Assembly (NCBI RefSeq): GCF_900143075.1
Contig: NZ_FRCY01000017.1
Coordinates: 62,001 to 126,000 of the forward strand
Reading direction: 5' to 3'
Source of the DNA: Cyclobacterium lianum
GTDB lineage: Bacteria; Bacteroidota; Bacteroidia; Cytophagales; Cyclobacteriaceae
Length of the DNA stretch: 64,000 nucleotides
This document shows positions 1 to 8,787 of this stretch, one piece after another. Numbering within the stretch: position 1 is the stretch's first letter; each line of letters begins with the position of its first letter. The notes beneath the pieces were generated by a model. That model made no database searches and had not been told where the DNA came from. It saw only the letters and a program-made list of their open reading frames with translations. The translations under genes were made by a program, and so were the position numbers.

Positions 1-2
1 AA

Positions 3-1007
3 AAAGAATTTGTCTGGTACAGAAACGGAGATTGGAAACGGTTTGTGATGGTAGAAAATCTCACTGACAATGACAATGTATGCATTGCTGCCAGAGACAT
101 CGACGGAGATGGAAAAGTAGAAGTGGCAGTGGGTGCACAGTGGAACCCGGGTGAAACCTCAGACCCCAGCAAGTCCGGATCCGTGCACTACCTGATCCGC
201 CCAGAGGATCCCACCCAGAAATGGGAGCCAGTGCAATTGCACCATGAACCAACAGTACATCGCATGCGGTGGATTCAGGCGGACGAAGGCAAATTTCATT
301 TGGTCATGCTTCCCCTTCACGGTAGGGGTAATTCAGGCGGAGAAGGTGATGGCGTGAAGGTGATCGGATATGAAATGCAGGACAAGACAGGCCGGGACTG
401 GAAGCATTGGGTAATCGACCAATCCATGCACATTACCCACAATCTGGAAATTGTTCCATCAGATAAATCCAGCGAATCGCTCTATATCGGTGGAAAAGAG
501 GGTGTGAAGACCTTCCATTTTGCCGGTGGCAAGTGGAGCCCGCACCCTGATGGTGCCTGGCTGGTAGACGATTATGGCTTTGGGGAAATACGGGTAGGCA
601 AGAACGCCGCGGGACAGCATTTCCTTACCGGGGTTGAACCCTTTCACGGTCCTACCCTATCGGTTTACCTTCCCGGGGATGGAAGATTTTCGCAGGACAA
701 TCTGGAACGGAAAGTACTCACCTCTGAAATGAAGCAGGGACATGGTCTGGCCACAGCTGATTTACTTGAGCAGGGTGAGGATCAGATCGTTATTGGTTGG
801 AGAGAAGCAAATGATGCAGGAAATATCGGTATCAAGCTATTCTATCGCGACGAAAACCAATCCTGGAAAGAGCACTGGGTAGACCGGGACGATATGGCTT
901 GCGAAGATTTGAAAGTGGCAGATTTAAATGGAGATGGCAAACCCGACATCATAGCGTCCGGGAGATCTACACATAACCTTAAAATATACTGGAACAAGAG
1001 CCTTTGA
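3..1007 (+). CDS. FG-GAP/VCBS-repeat protein, C-terminal part (5' end outside window)
   Basis: The frame is open from base 3, ahead of the first ATG at 45, so this is the C-terminal part of a longer protein. Two calcium-binding-loop-like motifs are visible, DIDGDGK near the start and DLNGDGK near the end, each followed by a hydrophobic strand (VEVAVGAQ, PDIIASGR). This is the pattern of FG-GAP/VCBS beta-propeller blades, here spaced as the first and last blade of a propeller. Such proteins in Bacteroidota are usually exported and bind carbohydrate or act as scaffolds; no catalytic residues can be assigned. The stop codon overlaps the ATG of one possible start of the next gene. The family call is firm, the function is not. 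Confidence 0.75.
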   Translation, partial: KEFVWYRNGDWKRFVMVENLTDNDNVCIAARDIDGDGKVEVAVGAQWNPGETSDPSKSGSVHYLIRPEDPTQKWEPVQLHHEPTVHRMRWIQADEGKFHLVMLPLHGRGNSGGEGDGVKVIGYEMQDKTGRDWKHWVIDQSMHITHNLEIVPSDKSSESLYIGGKEGVKTFHFAGGKWSPHPDGAWLVDDYGFGEIRVGKNAAGQHFLTGVEPFHGPTLSVYLPGDGRFSQDNLERKVLTSEMKQGHGLATADLLEQGEDQIVIGWREANDAGNIGIKLFYRDENQSWKEHWVDRDDMACEDLKVADLNGDGKPDIIASGRSTHNLKIYWNKSL

Positions 1008-1051
1008 GCGGGTTTGGTCCAGTCCGCAATACCCAGCTAAACCATTCCCCT

Positions 1052-2092
1052 ATGTGTGACCGCATCAAAATTATCTTCGCTTTGGCATTGCTGCTGTCTG
1101 TCAGTATCCCGGGCTCGGGACAGCAACTGGCTCCCCTGGCCAACGGATTTATCAAAAGCCTCGATCAGGAGCTGAAGGCCCAGGCATGTTTTCCATTTGA
1201 CCACACCGAAAAATTCAACTGGCATTTTATCCCCCGGGAACGAAAGGGCCCTACATTCCACGATTTCAACGGCCAACAGAAAGCCGCTGCCTTAGCCCTG
1301 ATGCGGGCATCTCTGGGAAAAGCCGGTTCCGAAAGAGCCGAGGCCATCATTGAACTTGAAAACGTATTGCGCGAGGTAGAAAACCGACCCCCGGACGATA
1401 CCTACCGCGACCCCTTAAATTACCACTTCAGCATTTTTGGGGACCCCGATGGTTCCGGCGAATGGGGCTGGCGTCTGGAGGGGCATCACCTTTCGCTCAA
1501 TTTTACCTCGTCCAGAGGTACCCTGGTTTCTGCCACCCCTTCATTTATGGGCAGCAATCCAGCCATTGTACTTTCAGGTCCTCAAATGGGCAAACAGGTA
1601 TTGGCGGAGGAAACCAACCTCGGATTCGGTTTACTCTTATCGCTCACAGATGCACAGAAAAAATTAGCTAAATTCAGCGAGGAAGCGCCTGCAGACATCA
1701 TTACCTCCAATGAGCGCCAGGCGGGTCTGCTGGAGCCACACGGGATCCACTTCTCCTCCCTGCAGGGTCACCAGAAAGAGTTGTTAAAAAAACTTGTCTT
1801 GCTGTATCTTTCCCGAAATACGGCTGAATTTCAGCAAAAACTACTGGACCGTATCGGGCAGGCCGGATGGGATTCATTTTCCTTTGCCTGGGCAGGGAGC
1901 GAAACCAATCAGGTCGGAGAAGCCCATTATTACAGAATACAGGGCGCCGATTTGATCATTGAATACGACAATGTGCAAAACAACGCAAACCATGTACATA
2001 CCGTCATTCGTGACCTTAATAATGATTTTGGTGGCGACTTGCTTCGTGCTCATTATGAGCAGGATCACAATCCTCCAAAAGCCGATGAATAG
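1052..2092 (+). CDS. DUF3500 family exported protein
   Basis: The frame is open from 1004, but the ATG at 1052 gives a clean signal peptide (MCDRIKIIF followed by a hydrophobic core, then GSGQQ), so I prefer that start. The mature protein has the DUF3500 hallmarks: the segment WGWRLEGHHLSLNFT in the middle and EYDN followed by NHVHTVIRDLNNDFGGDLL near the C-terminus. The clustered histidines suggest a metal site, which is inference. No biochemical role is established for the family that I can name. It lies directly after the FG-GAP protein and may be cotranscribed with it. Confidence 0.8.
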   Translation: MCDRIKIIFALALLLSVSIPGSGQQLAPLANGFIKSLDQELKAQACFPFDHTEKFNWHFIPRERKGPTFHDFNGQQKAAALALMRASLGKAGSERAEAIIELENVLREVENRPPDDTYRDPLNYHFSIFGDPDGSGEWGWRLEGHHLSLNFTSSRGTLVSATPSFMGSNPAIVLSGPQMGKQVLAEETNLGFGLLLSLTDAQKKLAKFSEEAPADIITSNERQAGLLEPHGIHFSSLQGHQKELLKKLVLLYLSRNTAEFQQKLLDRIGQAGWDSFSFAWAGSETNQVGEAHYYRIQGADLIIEYDNVQNNANHVHTVIRDLNNDFGGDLLRAHYEQDHNPPKADE

Positions 2093-2243
2093 TAAAATTT
2101 TGACACCCATGCCGAAGCGATTAAAAGAGCTCCTTCTCAGCCTTTTGTCAGAACTGAGCGGCACGGGAAGGACTGGAAGCAATTTTAATGCTGCTCGCGG
2201 ACAGAATGGGACTTCGGAATAAGCAATTTATTTCAAAGAGTTT

Positions 2244-2281
2244 TTTTTAGGCTTCGATTGCAAAGAAAGATGGCCTAAAAA
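2244..2281. terminator. Inverted repeat between convergent genes
   Basis: TTTTAGGC is matched by GCCTAAAA about 20 bases later, flanked by T-rich sequence on the upper strand. It sits between the end of the DUF3500 gene and the end of the GH16 gene, where a two-way terminator would be expected. The stem is short and the loop long, so this is only a candidate. Confidence 0.35.
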
Positions 2282-2325
2282 TTATTTTCGGATATCTTAC
2301 TCCTGATCTTCCGCAATGGCGAGGA

Positions 2326-3189
2326 TCATTTCCTTTGATACACCCTTACATAATCTACCACATAATGACTGGGGAACGTTGAGTCTGTGGGGTCACCTCC
2401 ATTGCTGCCAATGGCCAGGTTGAGCAAAATATAATGGGGCTGATGAAAGGGATTGGTTCCATCAGGATTTACGGTCTGCTGCAGGTCAACTTCATTGAGC
2501 AGCAGCTCATCCAGATAGATCCTTATGTAACTCTCTGTCCAGTCTAATTTCCAGATGTGGAATTTTTCCGACCATTTGGGATCTTTTGCCAGCAAATCCG
2601 CAAAAGGCAATTTGGCTTCATCCCAACTGGCTCTTTTTTCAGCATGGGCCCATGCGGTATTGGCAAGGATGGTAGGTTGTCCGTCCGATAAGTAGTACTC
2701 CATCACATCGATTTCCCCGTTGGCTGGCCAGGCTCCTGCAATACCCAGCGTCCAAATGGCAGGCCACAATCCTTTGGCTGTGTCAATTTTTGCCCTCACT
2801 TCCATCATACCGTACTGAAAGGAAAATTTGCCATTGGTATTAATGCTGGAAGACGTGTATGTCGCGTGGGATCTGCTTTCCTTCCAGTCCTTACTTCCCT
2901 TTGCAAAAGCCGGATTTCTTACCCGCTCCCGCCTGCCTTCAATGATCAGGTAGCCTTCTGCTACACGTGCATTTTCAGTTTGATACCACTGCAATTCCCT
3001 GTTTCTCTGGAAGCCGTGCTCAAAAGACCAAAACCGATGATCCGGTACCCCTTCCTGTGAAAATTCGTCTGCCCAGACCAATTTGTAACCAGGCTTGTCA
3101 GGAATCGGGTCCGGAGATGTAAATGGCACTACCTGGGCATTACTGCCCAAATGGAAAAGAAAGGATATTACCAAAAGGAGAAATTTCAT
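2326..3189 (-). CDS. Glycoside hydrolase family 16 (beta-glucanase/laminarinase-like)
   Basis: This is an exported retaining endo-glycosidase of 287 residues. Residues 1-19 form a signal peptide ending in SNAQ. The GH16 catalytic motif EIDVME is at 159-164, giving E159 as nucleophile and E164 as acid/base. It is preceded by the conserved stretch GLWPAIWTLG at 140-149, and the C-terminus has the usual HYVVDYVRVYQ strand. The length fits a single catalytic domain without binding modules. Laminarin-type beta-1,3-glucan is the common substrate for marine Bacteroidota relatives, but the sequence alone does not separate laminarinase from other GH16 activities. The neighbouring genes do not form a polysaccharide utilisation locus. 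Confidence 0.88.
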   Translation of the reverse strand: MKFLLLVISFLFHLGSNAQVVPFTSPDPIPDKPGYKLVWADEFSQEGVPDHRFWSFEHGFQRNRELQWYQTENARVAEGYLIIEGRRERVRNPAFAKGSKDWKESRSHATYTSSSINTNGKFSFQYGMMEVRAKIDTAKGLWPAIWTLGIAGAWPANGEIDVMEYYLSDGQPTILANTAWAHAEKRASWDEAKLPFADLLAKDPKWSEKFHIWKLDWTESYIRIYLDELLLNEVDLQQTVNPDGTNPFHQPHYILLNLAIGSNGGDPTDSTFPSHYVVDYVRVYQRK

Positions 3190-3226
3190 TGGTTCTTGCT
3201 TTGTTTGGCTGCAAGTTAGTCCAATT

Positions 3227-4099
3227 TTACTTTTTCTTTTTATAGGGATAGGTTATCTGCTCCCAAAATGTTTTTGGAAATTCTTCCATCCCCTCAAAAC
3301 CAAGGGGGATATCTCTGCCTTCGTGAGGAATGTAGGCTGTCCCAAACAAATAGTCCCATACACTTAACGTCAAACCATAGTTTACGCCGTAGGAGCCTTC
3401 AGGTAGTTTTTTGGAATGGTGCCAGATATGCATGATAGGGTTGTTCAAAACATATTTTAAAGGACCATAGGTGATCCGCAGATTGGCGTGATTCAGGTGG
3501 CCGATGGCTGTGGCAAAGATATGCACCAGGAAAAAATCAACCAGGCCAAACCCTATCATGGCGAGGGGAATATACTGGGCGCTCTTGTACAAAATGGTTT
3601 CCATCCAGTGAAACCTCAGGTGGGCCGCAAAGCCCATTTGTTCGACGGAATGGTGCACCTTATGAAATTCCCATAGCGCCGGTACCCTGTGGAGCATGCG
3701 GTGTACATTCCATTGTATAAAGTCTGCCAGAATGAACAGCAACAGGTACTGCCCCCATTTCGGCCAGGAGCTTACTTCAATGGCTACCAGATTGGTAATG
3801 CCAAAAATGCCCAGAAAATCATTAAAAGCTTCTACAGCGACATTAGAGATGGCGTTGTAGGCGATTAAAGAAAAAAGAAAGAAATTAAAAAACATGTAAA
3901 ATCCATCCAGCCAGAAATCTTTTCGGAGCGCCGGCTGCGACTTTCTCCAGGGAAATACGAGCTCAAGGAGCCATACTGCCAGGGATAAACCCACGAGCCA
4001 CCAAAAGTAATTGGTCCAGGAGGGATACATGATTTCATTGATCAGGTAATTGAAATACCCGTAGTAGGCATCAGAAACAATGCGGATGTACTTTTCCAT
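3227..4099 (-). CDS. Fatty acid hydroxylase/sterol desaturase superfamily membrane protein
   Basis: This is a 290-residue integral membrane di-iron enzyme. Several hydrophobic helices are visible (about 30-50, 65-90, 115-130 and 175-200). The histidine boxes are HRMLH at 133-137, HKVHH at 146-150, HLNHAN near 201 and HIWHH at 224-228, followed by the conserved NYG...WDYLFGT. These are the ligands of the non-haem di-iron centre of the family, which hydroxylates or desaturates lipids with molecular oxygen. The actual lipid substrate cannot be read from the sequence. The gene lies 37 bases upstream of the GH16 gene on the same strand, but a functional link is not obvious. Confidence 0.88.
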   Translation of the reverse strand: MEKYIRIVSDAYYGYFNYLINEIMYPSWTNYFWWLVGLSLAVWLLELVFPWRKSQPALRKDFWLDGFYMFFNFFLFSLIAYNAISNVAVEAFNDFLGIFGITNLVAIEVSSWPKWGQYLLLFILADFIQWNVHRMLHRVPALWEFHKVHHSVEQMGFAAHLRFHWMETILYKSAQYIPLAMIGFGLVDFFLVHIFATAIGHLNHANLRITYGPLKYVLNNPIMHIWHHSKKLPEGSYGVNYGLTLSVWDYLFGTAYIPHEGRDIPLGFEGMEEFPKTFWEQITYPYKKKK

Positions 4100-4453
4100 C
4101 TTTCTCTAGTCTCAATACAGGATGCAAGCAGCGATATGAAGGCTTGCCTGTTCCGTTTTGCATCCAATCTGATTGCCGTTTAACAGCTATTCACCGTTGC
4201 CTTTAACAGGCAGCAACTGGCCGGAGTCTTGGCGAAACACAAGCTACTTGCAAACAAATTAATCCCAAATACAGATCACAGGGATTTTTTTATAACACCT
4301 CACAAAGGTAGCGAATCCACTTCTTCTGACAGTGACAGAGGTTACATTAGATACCCTTGCCTGACAAAATCAGCCGACTCACCGACTCTACCGTTGGGAA
4401 CAGTGCGGAATATTTGCTATTATTAAAGTTATTCCGACAGCCAAATAATTTAG
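4100..4453. other. Divergent intergenic region between the hydroxylase and sdhA
   Basis: About 350 bases carry the two divergent promoters that the flanking genes need. I see a small inverted repeat (TGCCT/AGGCA near 4200) but no clear TAnnTTTG box, no tRNA and no convincing ORF. In particular there is no membrane-spanning ORF that could be the cytochrome b subunit (SdhC) normally found upstream of sdhA. Confidence 0.5.
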
Positions 4454-6388
4454 ATGTATTTCACCACAGACACCGCCACTTCTCCCAACGCGAAAATCCC
4501 TGAAGGAGATTTGAAAGACAAATGGTCGAATTTCAAAGACCAGGCACGCCTGATCAGTCCGGGCAACAGACAGAAATACCATATTCTGGTGGTCGGAACA
4601 GGGCTTTCAGGGGCGTCGGCAGCGGCCAGTCTTGCGGAGTTGGGGTACCAGGTGTCCACTTTTTGTTTTCAGGACTCTCCGAGGAGGGCCCATTCCGTTG
4701 CCGCGCAGGGAGGGGTAAATGCGATGAAAAATTACAAAAATGACGGGGACAGCATATACAGGATGTTTTACGACACCTTGAAAGGCGGCGATTTCAGGGC
4801 CCGGGAAGCAAATGTATACCGGCTGGCAGAATGTTCTTCGCATTTGATCGATCAGGCGGTGGCGCAGGGCGTGCCATTTGCCAGGGAGTACAGCGGTTAC
4901 CTGGCCAACCGTTCTTTCGGAGGAGTTCAGGTGAGCAGAACTTTTTATGCCAGGGGGCAGACAGGCCAGCAATTGCTGCTGGGTGCCTATCAGGCCATGA
5001 TGAGGCAGGTGCATCTGGGAAAAATCAGAAGTTATACCCGCCATGAAATGCTGGATCTGGTCACTGAAAATGGATTGGCCAGAGGAATCATCGTGCGCAA
5101 TATGGACACCGGCGCAATCAGTCGGCATGCTGCAGATGCCGTAGTGCTGGCCACCGGGGGATTTGGTAAAATCTTTTATTTGTCCACCCTGGCCATGGGA
5201 TGCAACGGCTCCGCCATTTGGCGCGCCCACAAGAAAGGTGCCTGGGCCGCTTGCCCCAGTTGGACACAAATCCACCCTACCTGTCTCCCTCAGGCCGGAA
5301 ATTACCAGTCCAAGCTAACGCTCATGTCTGAGTCACTGAGAAATGATGGCCGGATATGGGTACCACGAAATAAAAATGAAAACAGAAAAGCTGTAGAAGT
5401 TCCGGAAGAGGACCGCGATTACTATTTGGAAAGAAAATATCCCTCCTACGGTAACCTTGCGCCCCGGGACATCGCCTCAAGAGCGGCAAAAGAGCGCATC
5501 GATGCCGGGTACGGGGTAGGCCCCTTAAAAAACGCTGTTTATCTGGATTTTAAAGATGCCATCAGCAAACATGGAAAAGGTACCATAGTAAAACGATATG
5601 GTAATCTGTTTAACATGTATGAAAAAATCACTGGTATAAATGCCTACGAACAGCCCATGATGATTTCACCCGCAGCACATTTTTCTATGGGAGGCCTTTG
5701 GGTAGATTACGAGCTGAGTACAAATATCCCTGGACTTTACGCCATAGGAGAAGCCAATTTTTCCGATCATGGTGCCAACCGGCTTGGTGCCAATTCCCTT
5801 CTTCAGGCCTGCGTAGATGGATATTATATCCTTCCACAAACCTTACCCCAATTTCTAGCCCAACAGGGAAAAGCAAACCAACCTGATAGTGACTCGGAGG
5901 CATTTTTCCTGGCAGAGCAGCAGGTTCGAAGTAGACTGGAAGGGCTTTGCGCCATCAATGGCAATAAAACTGCAGATCATTTTCACCGGGAGTTGGGAAA
6001 AATTCTTTATGACAAATGTGGCCTGTCCAGGTCTGCAAAGGGACTCACCGCCGCGATCGAAGCAATCCGTATGTTGAAAAAGACCTTTTATGAGGAGCTG
6101 AAAATCCCGTCGGTGCTGAACGGAATCAATGAGGAACTGGAGAAGGCTGGCCGAGTAGCAGATTACCTGGAAATCAGCGAACTGATGTGTGTTGATGCCC
6201 TGAGCAGAGAAGAATCCTGCGGGGCGCATTTCAGGGAGGAGTACCAAACTCCGGACGGAGAGGCCAGGAGAAATGATAGCGAATATAGCTACATTTCCTG
6301 CTGGAAAAACAGCGGTGATATACCTGTACTCATCCGGGAGCCGCTACATTTTGAATTTACCAAGCCTACAGAAAGGAGTTATAAATAA
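4454..6388 (+). CDS. sdhA: Succinate dehydrogenase/fumarate reductase flavoprotein subunit
   Basis: This is the catalytic FAD subunit of succinate:quinone oxidoreductase, interconverting succinate and fumarate on the cytoplasmic face of the membrane. Visible are the Rossmann motif [10 protein letters not shown] at 48-57, the histidine that carries covalent FAD in [11 protein letters not shown] at 80-90, the active-site HPTCLP at 274-279, and PRDIASRA at 337-344 with the catalytic arginine. The length of 644 residues fits the Bacteroidota type with its N-terminal extension. It overlaps sdhB by one base. No sdhC cytochrome gene precedes it, which is unusual because the normal order in the phylum is sdhC-sdhA-sdhB. 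Confidence 0.95.
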   Translation: MYFTTDTATSPNAKIPEGDLKDKWSNFKDQARLISPGNRQKYHILVVGTGLSGASAAASLAELGYQVSTFCFQDSPRRAHSVAAQGGVNAMKNYKNDGDSIYRMFYDTLKGGDFRAREANVYRLAECSSHLIDQAVAQGVPFAREYSGYLANRSFGGVQVSRTFYARGQTGQQLLLGAYQAMMRQVHLGKIRSYTRHEMLDLVTENGLARGIIVRNMDTGAISRHAADAVVLATGGFGKIFYLSTLAMGCNGSAIWRAHKKGAWAACPSWTQIHPTCLPQAGNYQSKLTLMSESLRNDGRIWVPRNKNENRKAVEVPEEDRDYYLERKYPSYGNLAPRDIASRAAKERIDAGYGVGPLKNAVYLDFKDAISKHGKGTIVKRYGNLFNMYEKITGINAYEQPMMISPAAHFSMGGLWVDYELSTNIPGLYAIGEANFSDHGANRLGANSLLQACVDGYYILPQTLPQFLAQQGKANQPDSDSEAFFLAEQQVRSRLEGLCAINGNKTADHFHRELGKILYDKCGLSRSAKGLTAAIEAIRMLKKTFYEELKIPSVLNGINEELEKAGRVADYLEISELMCVDALSREESCGAHFREEYQTPDGEARRNDSEYSYISCWKNSGDIPVLIREPLHFEFTKPTERSYK

Positions 6389-7125
6389 TGAATTTTAAAC
6401 TAAAAATCTGGCGTCAGGACAATGCCCAGGCAGCTGGCAAACTGGTAGACTATGAAGTTGAGAACATCTCAGCTGACACCTCATTTCTTGAAATGCTGGA
6501 TCAGTTGAATGAAACACTCATCCTGAGGGGAGAAAATCCCATTTCATTTGATTACGACTGCCGGGAGGGTATCTGCGGCCAATGCTGCCTCTTTATCAAT
6601 GGGAGGGCACATGGACCGCTGGCCCATACAAGTACCTGCCAACTGCACATGAGATCTTTCAGGGAAAGTGAAACTATCTATGTAGAACCTTTTCGTGCCG
6701 GGCCATTTCCGGTTAAGAAAGATTTGAAGATAGACAGAAAGCCACTTGATGAAATAATCGCTTCCGGCGGTTATGTCTCAGTAAACACCGGACAGGCTCC
6801 GGAGGCCAACGCTACGCTTATTGATTCCGACACAGTTGAGCAGGCGTTTGATGCCGCTTCCTGCATAGGATGTGGCGCCTGCGTGGCCGCCTGCAAAAAT
6901 GGTAGCGCCGCTTTGTTTACGGCTGCCAAAATCAGCCACCTTTTCCGCCTGCCACAAGGCAAAATAGAACATAAACAGCGGGTGAAAAATATGGTAAAAA
7001 CCATGGATAAACTGGGATTCGGTGCTTGCTCCAATACCGGAGCATGCGAAGTGGAATGTCCCCAGGGTATTTCCATCAGCCATATCGCCCTGATGAATAG
7101 AGAATATTTTAAAAAATCACCCTGA
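6388..7125 (+). CDS. sdhB: Succinate dehydrogenase/fumarate reductase iron-sulfur subunit
   Basis: This subunit carries electrons from FAD toward the membrane quinone site. Cysteine ligands for three clusters are visible: C58, C63, C66 and C84 in a ferredoxin-like domain (2Fe-2S), then C159-x2-C162-x2-C165-x3-C169, and C214, C220 and C224-P (together the 4Fe-4S and 3Fe-4S sites). The 245-residue length is normal. It starts on the last base of the sdhA stop codon (TAATG), so the two are translationally coupled. The following ppx/gppA gene starts one base after its stop, making an apparent three-gene operon. Confidence 0.95.
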   Translation: MNFKLKIWRQDNAQAAGKLVDYEVENISADTSFLEMLDQLNETLILRGENPISFDYDCREGICGQCCLFINGRAHGPLAHTSTCQLHMRSFRESETIYVEPFRAGPFPVKKDLKIDRKPLDEIIASGGYVSVNTGQAPEANATLIDSDTVEQAFDAASCIGCGACVAACKNGSAALFTAAKISHLFRLPQGKIEHKQRVKNMVKTMDKLGFGACSNTGACEVECPQGISISHIALMNREYFKKSP

Positions 7126-7126
7126 C

Positions 7127-8659
7127 ATGAACCTGGCGGCAATAGATATCGGTACCAACAGCATACACATGATTATCGTAAAGGTAATCTCCGGAAACCA
7201 TTTTGACATCCTGATGCAGGAAAAGAACATGGTCAAACTAGGTCTAGGTGTTTTTGCCAACAACAAACTCAGCGACAAGGCTGTGGAAGATGGGGTGGCT
7301 ACCATCAAAAAGTATGTTCAACTCGCCGACCAATACGGGGTAGATGATATCATCGTATCGGCCACGAGTGCCACCCGGGAGGCGAAAAACGGACGGGAGT
7401 TTTTGGACCGGCTGATCCACGAGGCTGGTGTATCGCCCAGGCTAATTTCGGGAAAAGAGGAGGCCAAACTGATTTTTCTGGCTGTAAAGGAAGCCATCTC
7501 CATCAAAAAGGAAAAAATTCTGGTCCTGGATATTGGAGGAGGTAGTACTGAAGCTGTTCTGGGAGATGAAAACCAGATCCATTTTGGACATTCCATGAAA
7601 CTGGGCGTACTGCGCCTGCTGGACCAGTTCGGTCACCAGGGCATACTGACCGGGGAGGAGCAGAAATCTATACAATCCCATATCAGGCAGGCAGCATCCA
7701 AGATAATGGAGAAGGCCATGTCCATCGGCTTCGACAGGGTAGTAGGTACATCCGGGACCATCCGATCCCTTGCAGAAGCCTGTCTGGAGAAAAAAGACAA
7801 TCCCTCCCCGGAAAGTGTCAATGCCGAAGAAGTACAACTGGAAGACCTGATCAAACTGCGCGACAAGCTTCTGAACCTGTCTCCTGAAAAACGAGCTGAG
7901 GTACCGGGAATAAGCGCCAACCGCACAGACGCAATCCATCTGGGTGCCATATTGCTGGTTGAGCTGCTGCAGATGGCGGGTGTCAACAGCCTCACCATAT
8001 CGGATGCTTCGCTTCGGGAAGGTATGATCATCCACCATATCGGAAAACGGGAGCTTGCCGTGGACGAAGGCAATCAGGGAAAGACCTTGAAAGAAAAAAG
8101 CTGTTTCCTGCTGGCAAGCCGGTATGAAACCGAGCTGGAAGCCAAAAAACATGTTTCAGGCCTGGCCCTCCAACTATTTGATCAACTCAAACACCTCCAC
8201 CAGGCGGGAGAACAGGAACGGAGTATGGTGTACCACGCTGCACTGATCTACGATGTCGGTCTTTTTATCCAGTTTCAGGATTTCCACAAGCATTCCAGGT
8301 ACATTATCAAACACAGCCAGTTGAGGGGCTTTACCAATGAAGAAATACTGCTACTCGGGCACCTGGCACGGTACCACAGAAAAAAGGGCCCAAAAAAAAG
8401 ACACAAAAAATTCAAAAAACTATCTGCAGAACAGCAGCAAAAAGTAAGGTTGCTCGCGGGTATCCTAAGGATTGCTATCGGATTGGATAAGACCAAAAAC
8501 CAGTGGGTTCAGAACATTTATTGCCTTCCCAAAAAAGAGAAGCTACAAATACAGGTATTTTCCATCGAAAATATCACACTTGAAATATGGGAAGCACGAC
8601 GCTTTTCGGACACCTTGTCAAAGTACCTCAAAAAAGAAATTGAGATCGTTGTGGGCTAA
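7127..8659 (+). CDS. Ppx/GppA family phosphatase (exopolyphosphatase or pppGpp phosphohydrolase)
   Basis: The N-terminal actin-like fold has the two phosphate-binding loops AIDIGTNS (5-12) and LDIGGGSTE (134-142), plus the TSGT loop, which define the Ppx/GppA family. The C-terminal half is HD-domain-like, with histidines around YHAALIYDVG and the later HLARYHRKK. At 510 residues it matches the long Ppx2-like form. Family members release phosphate from polyphosphate or convert pppGpp to ppGpp; sequence does not settle which. It is separated from sdhB by a single base, so expression is probably coupled to the succinate dehydrogenase genes, an unexpected pairing. Confidence 0.88.
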   Translation: MNLAAIDIGTNSIHMIIVKVISGNHFDILMQEKNMVKLGLGVFANNKLSDKAVEDGVATIKKYVQLADQYGVDDIIVSATSATREAKNGREFLDRLIHEAGVSPRLISGKEEAKLIFLAVKEAISIKKEKILVLDIGGGSTEAVLGDENQIHFGHSMKLGVLRLLDQFGHQGILTGEEQKSIQSHIRQAASKIMEKAMSIGFDRVVGTSGTIRSLAEACLEKKDNPSPESVNAEEVQLEDLIKLRDKLLNLSPEKRAEVPGISANRTDAIHLGAILLVELLQMAGVNSLTISDASLREGMIIHHIGKRELAVDEGNQGKTLKEKSCFLLASRYETELEAKKHVSGLALQLFDQLKHLHQAGEQERSMVYHAALIYDVGLFIQFQDFHKHSRYIIKHSQLRGFTNEEILLLGHLARYHRKKGPKKRHKKFKKLSAEQQQKVRLLAGILRIAIGLDKTKNQWVQNIYCLPKKEKLQIQVFSIENITLEIWEARRFSDTLSKYLKKEIEIVVG

Positions 8660-8787
8660 GTAAGATGCTTCCGGTGATAAAAATCACTTTTTCCGGCCGA
8701 AAATAGGGTCACATTTGTAACTCCTTTATGCTGGCTGATCCGTGTATATCCCGGATTAGCTGATCGACAAAATAAATAAAGATACCG

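Noticed and set aside
4229-4426. A small frame in the sdhA upstream spacer as a possible SdhC
   Set aside because: It has 65 residues, no membrane helices and no haem-ligand pattern.
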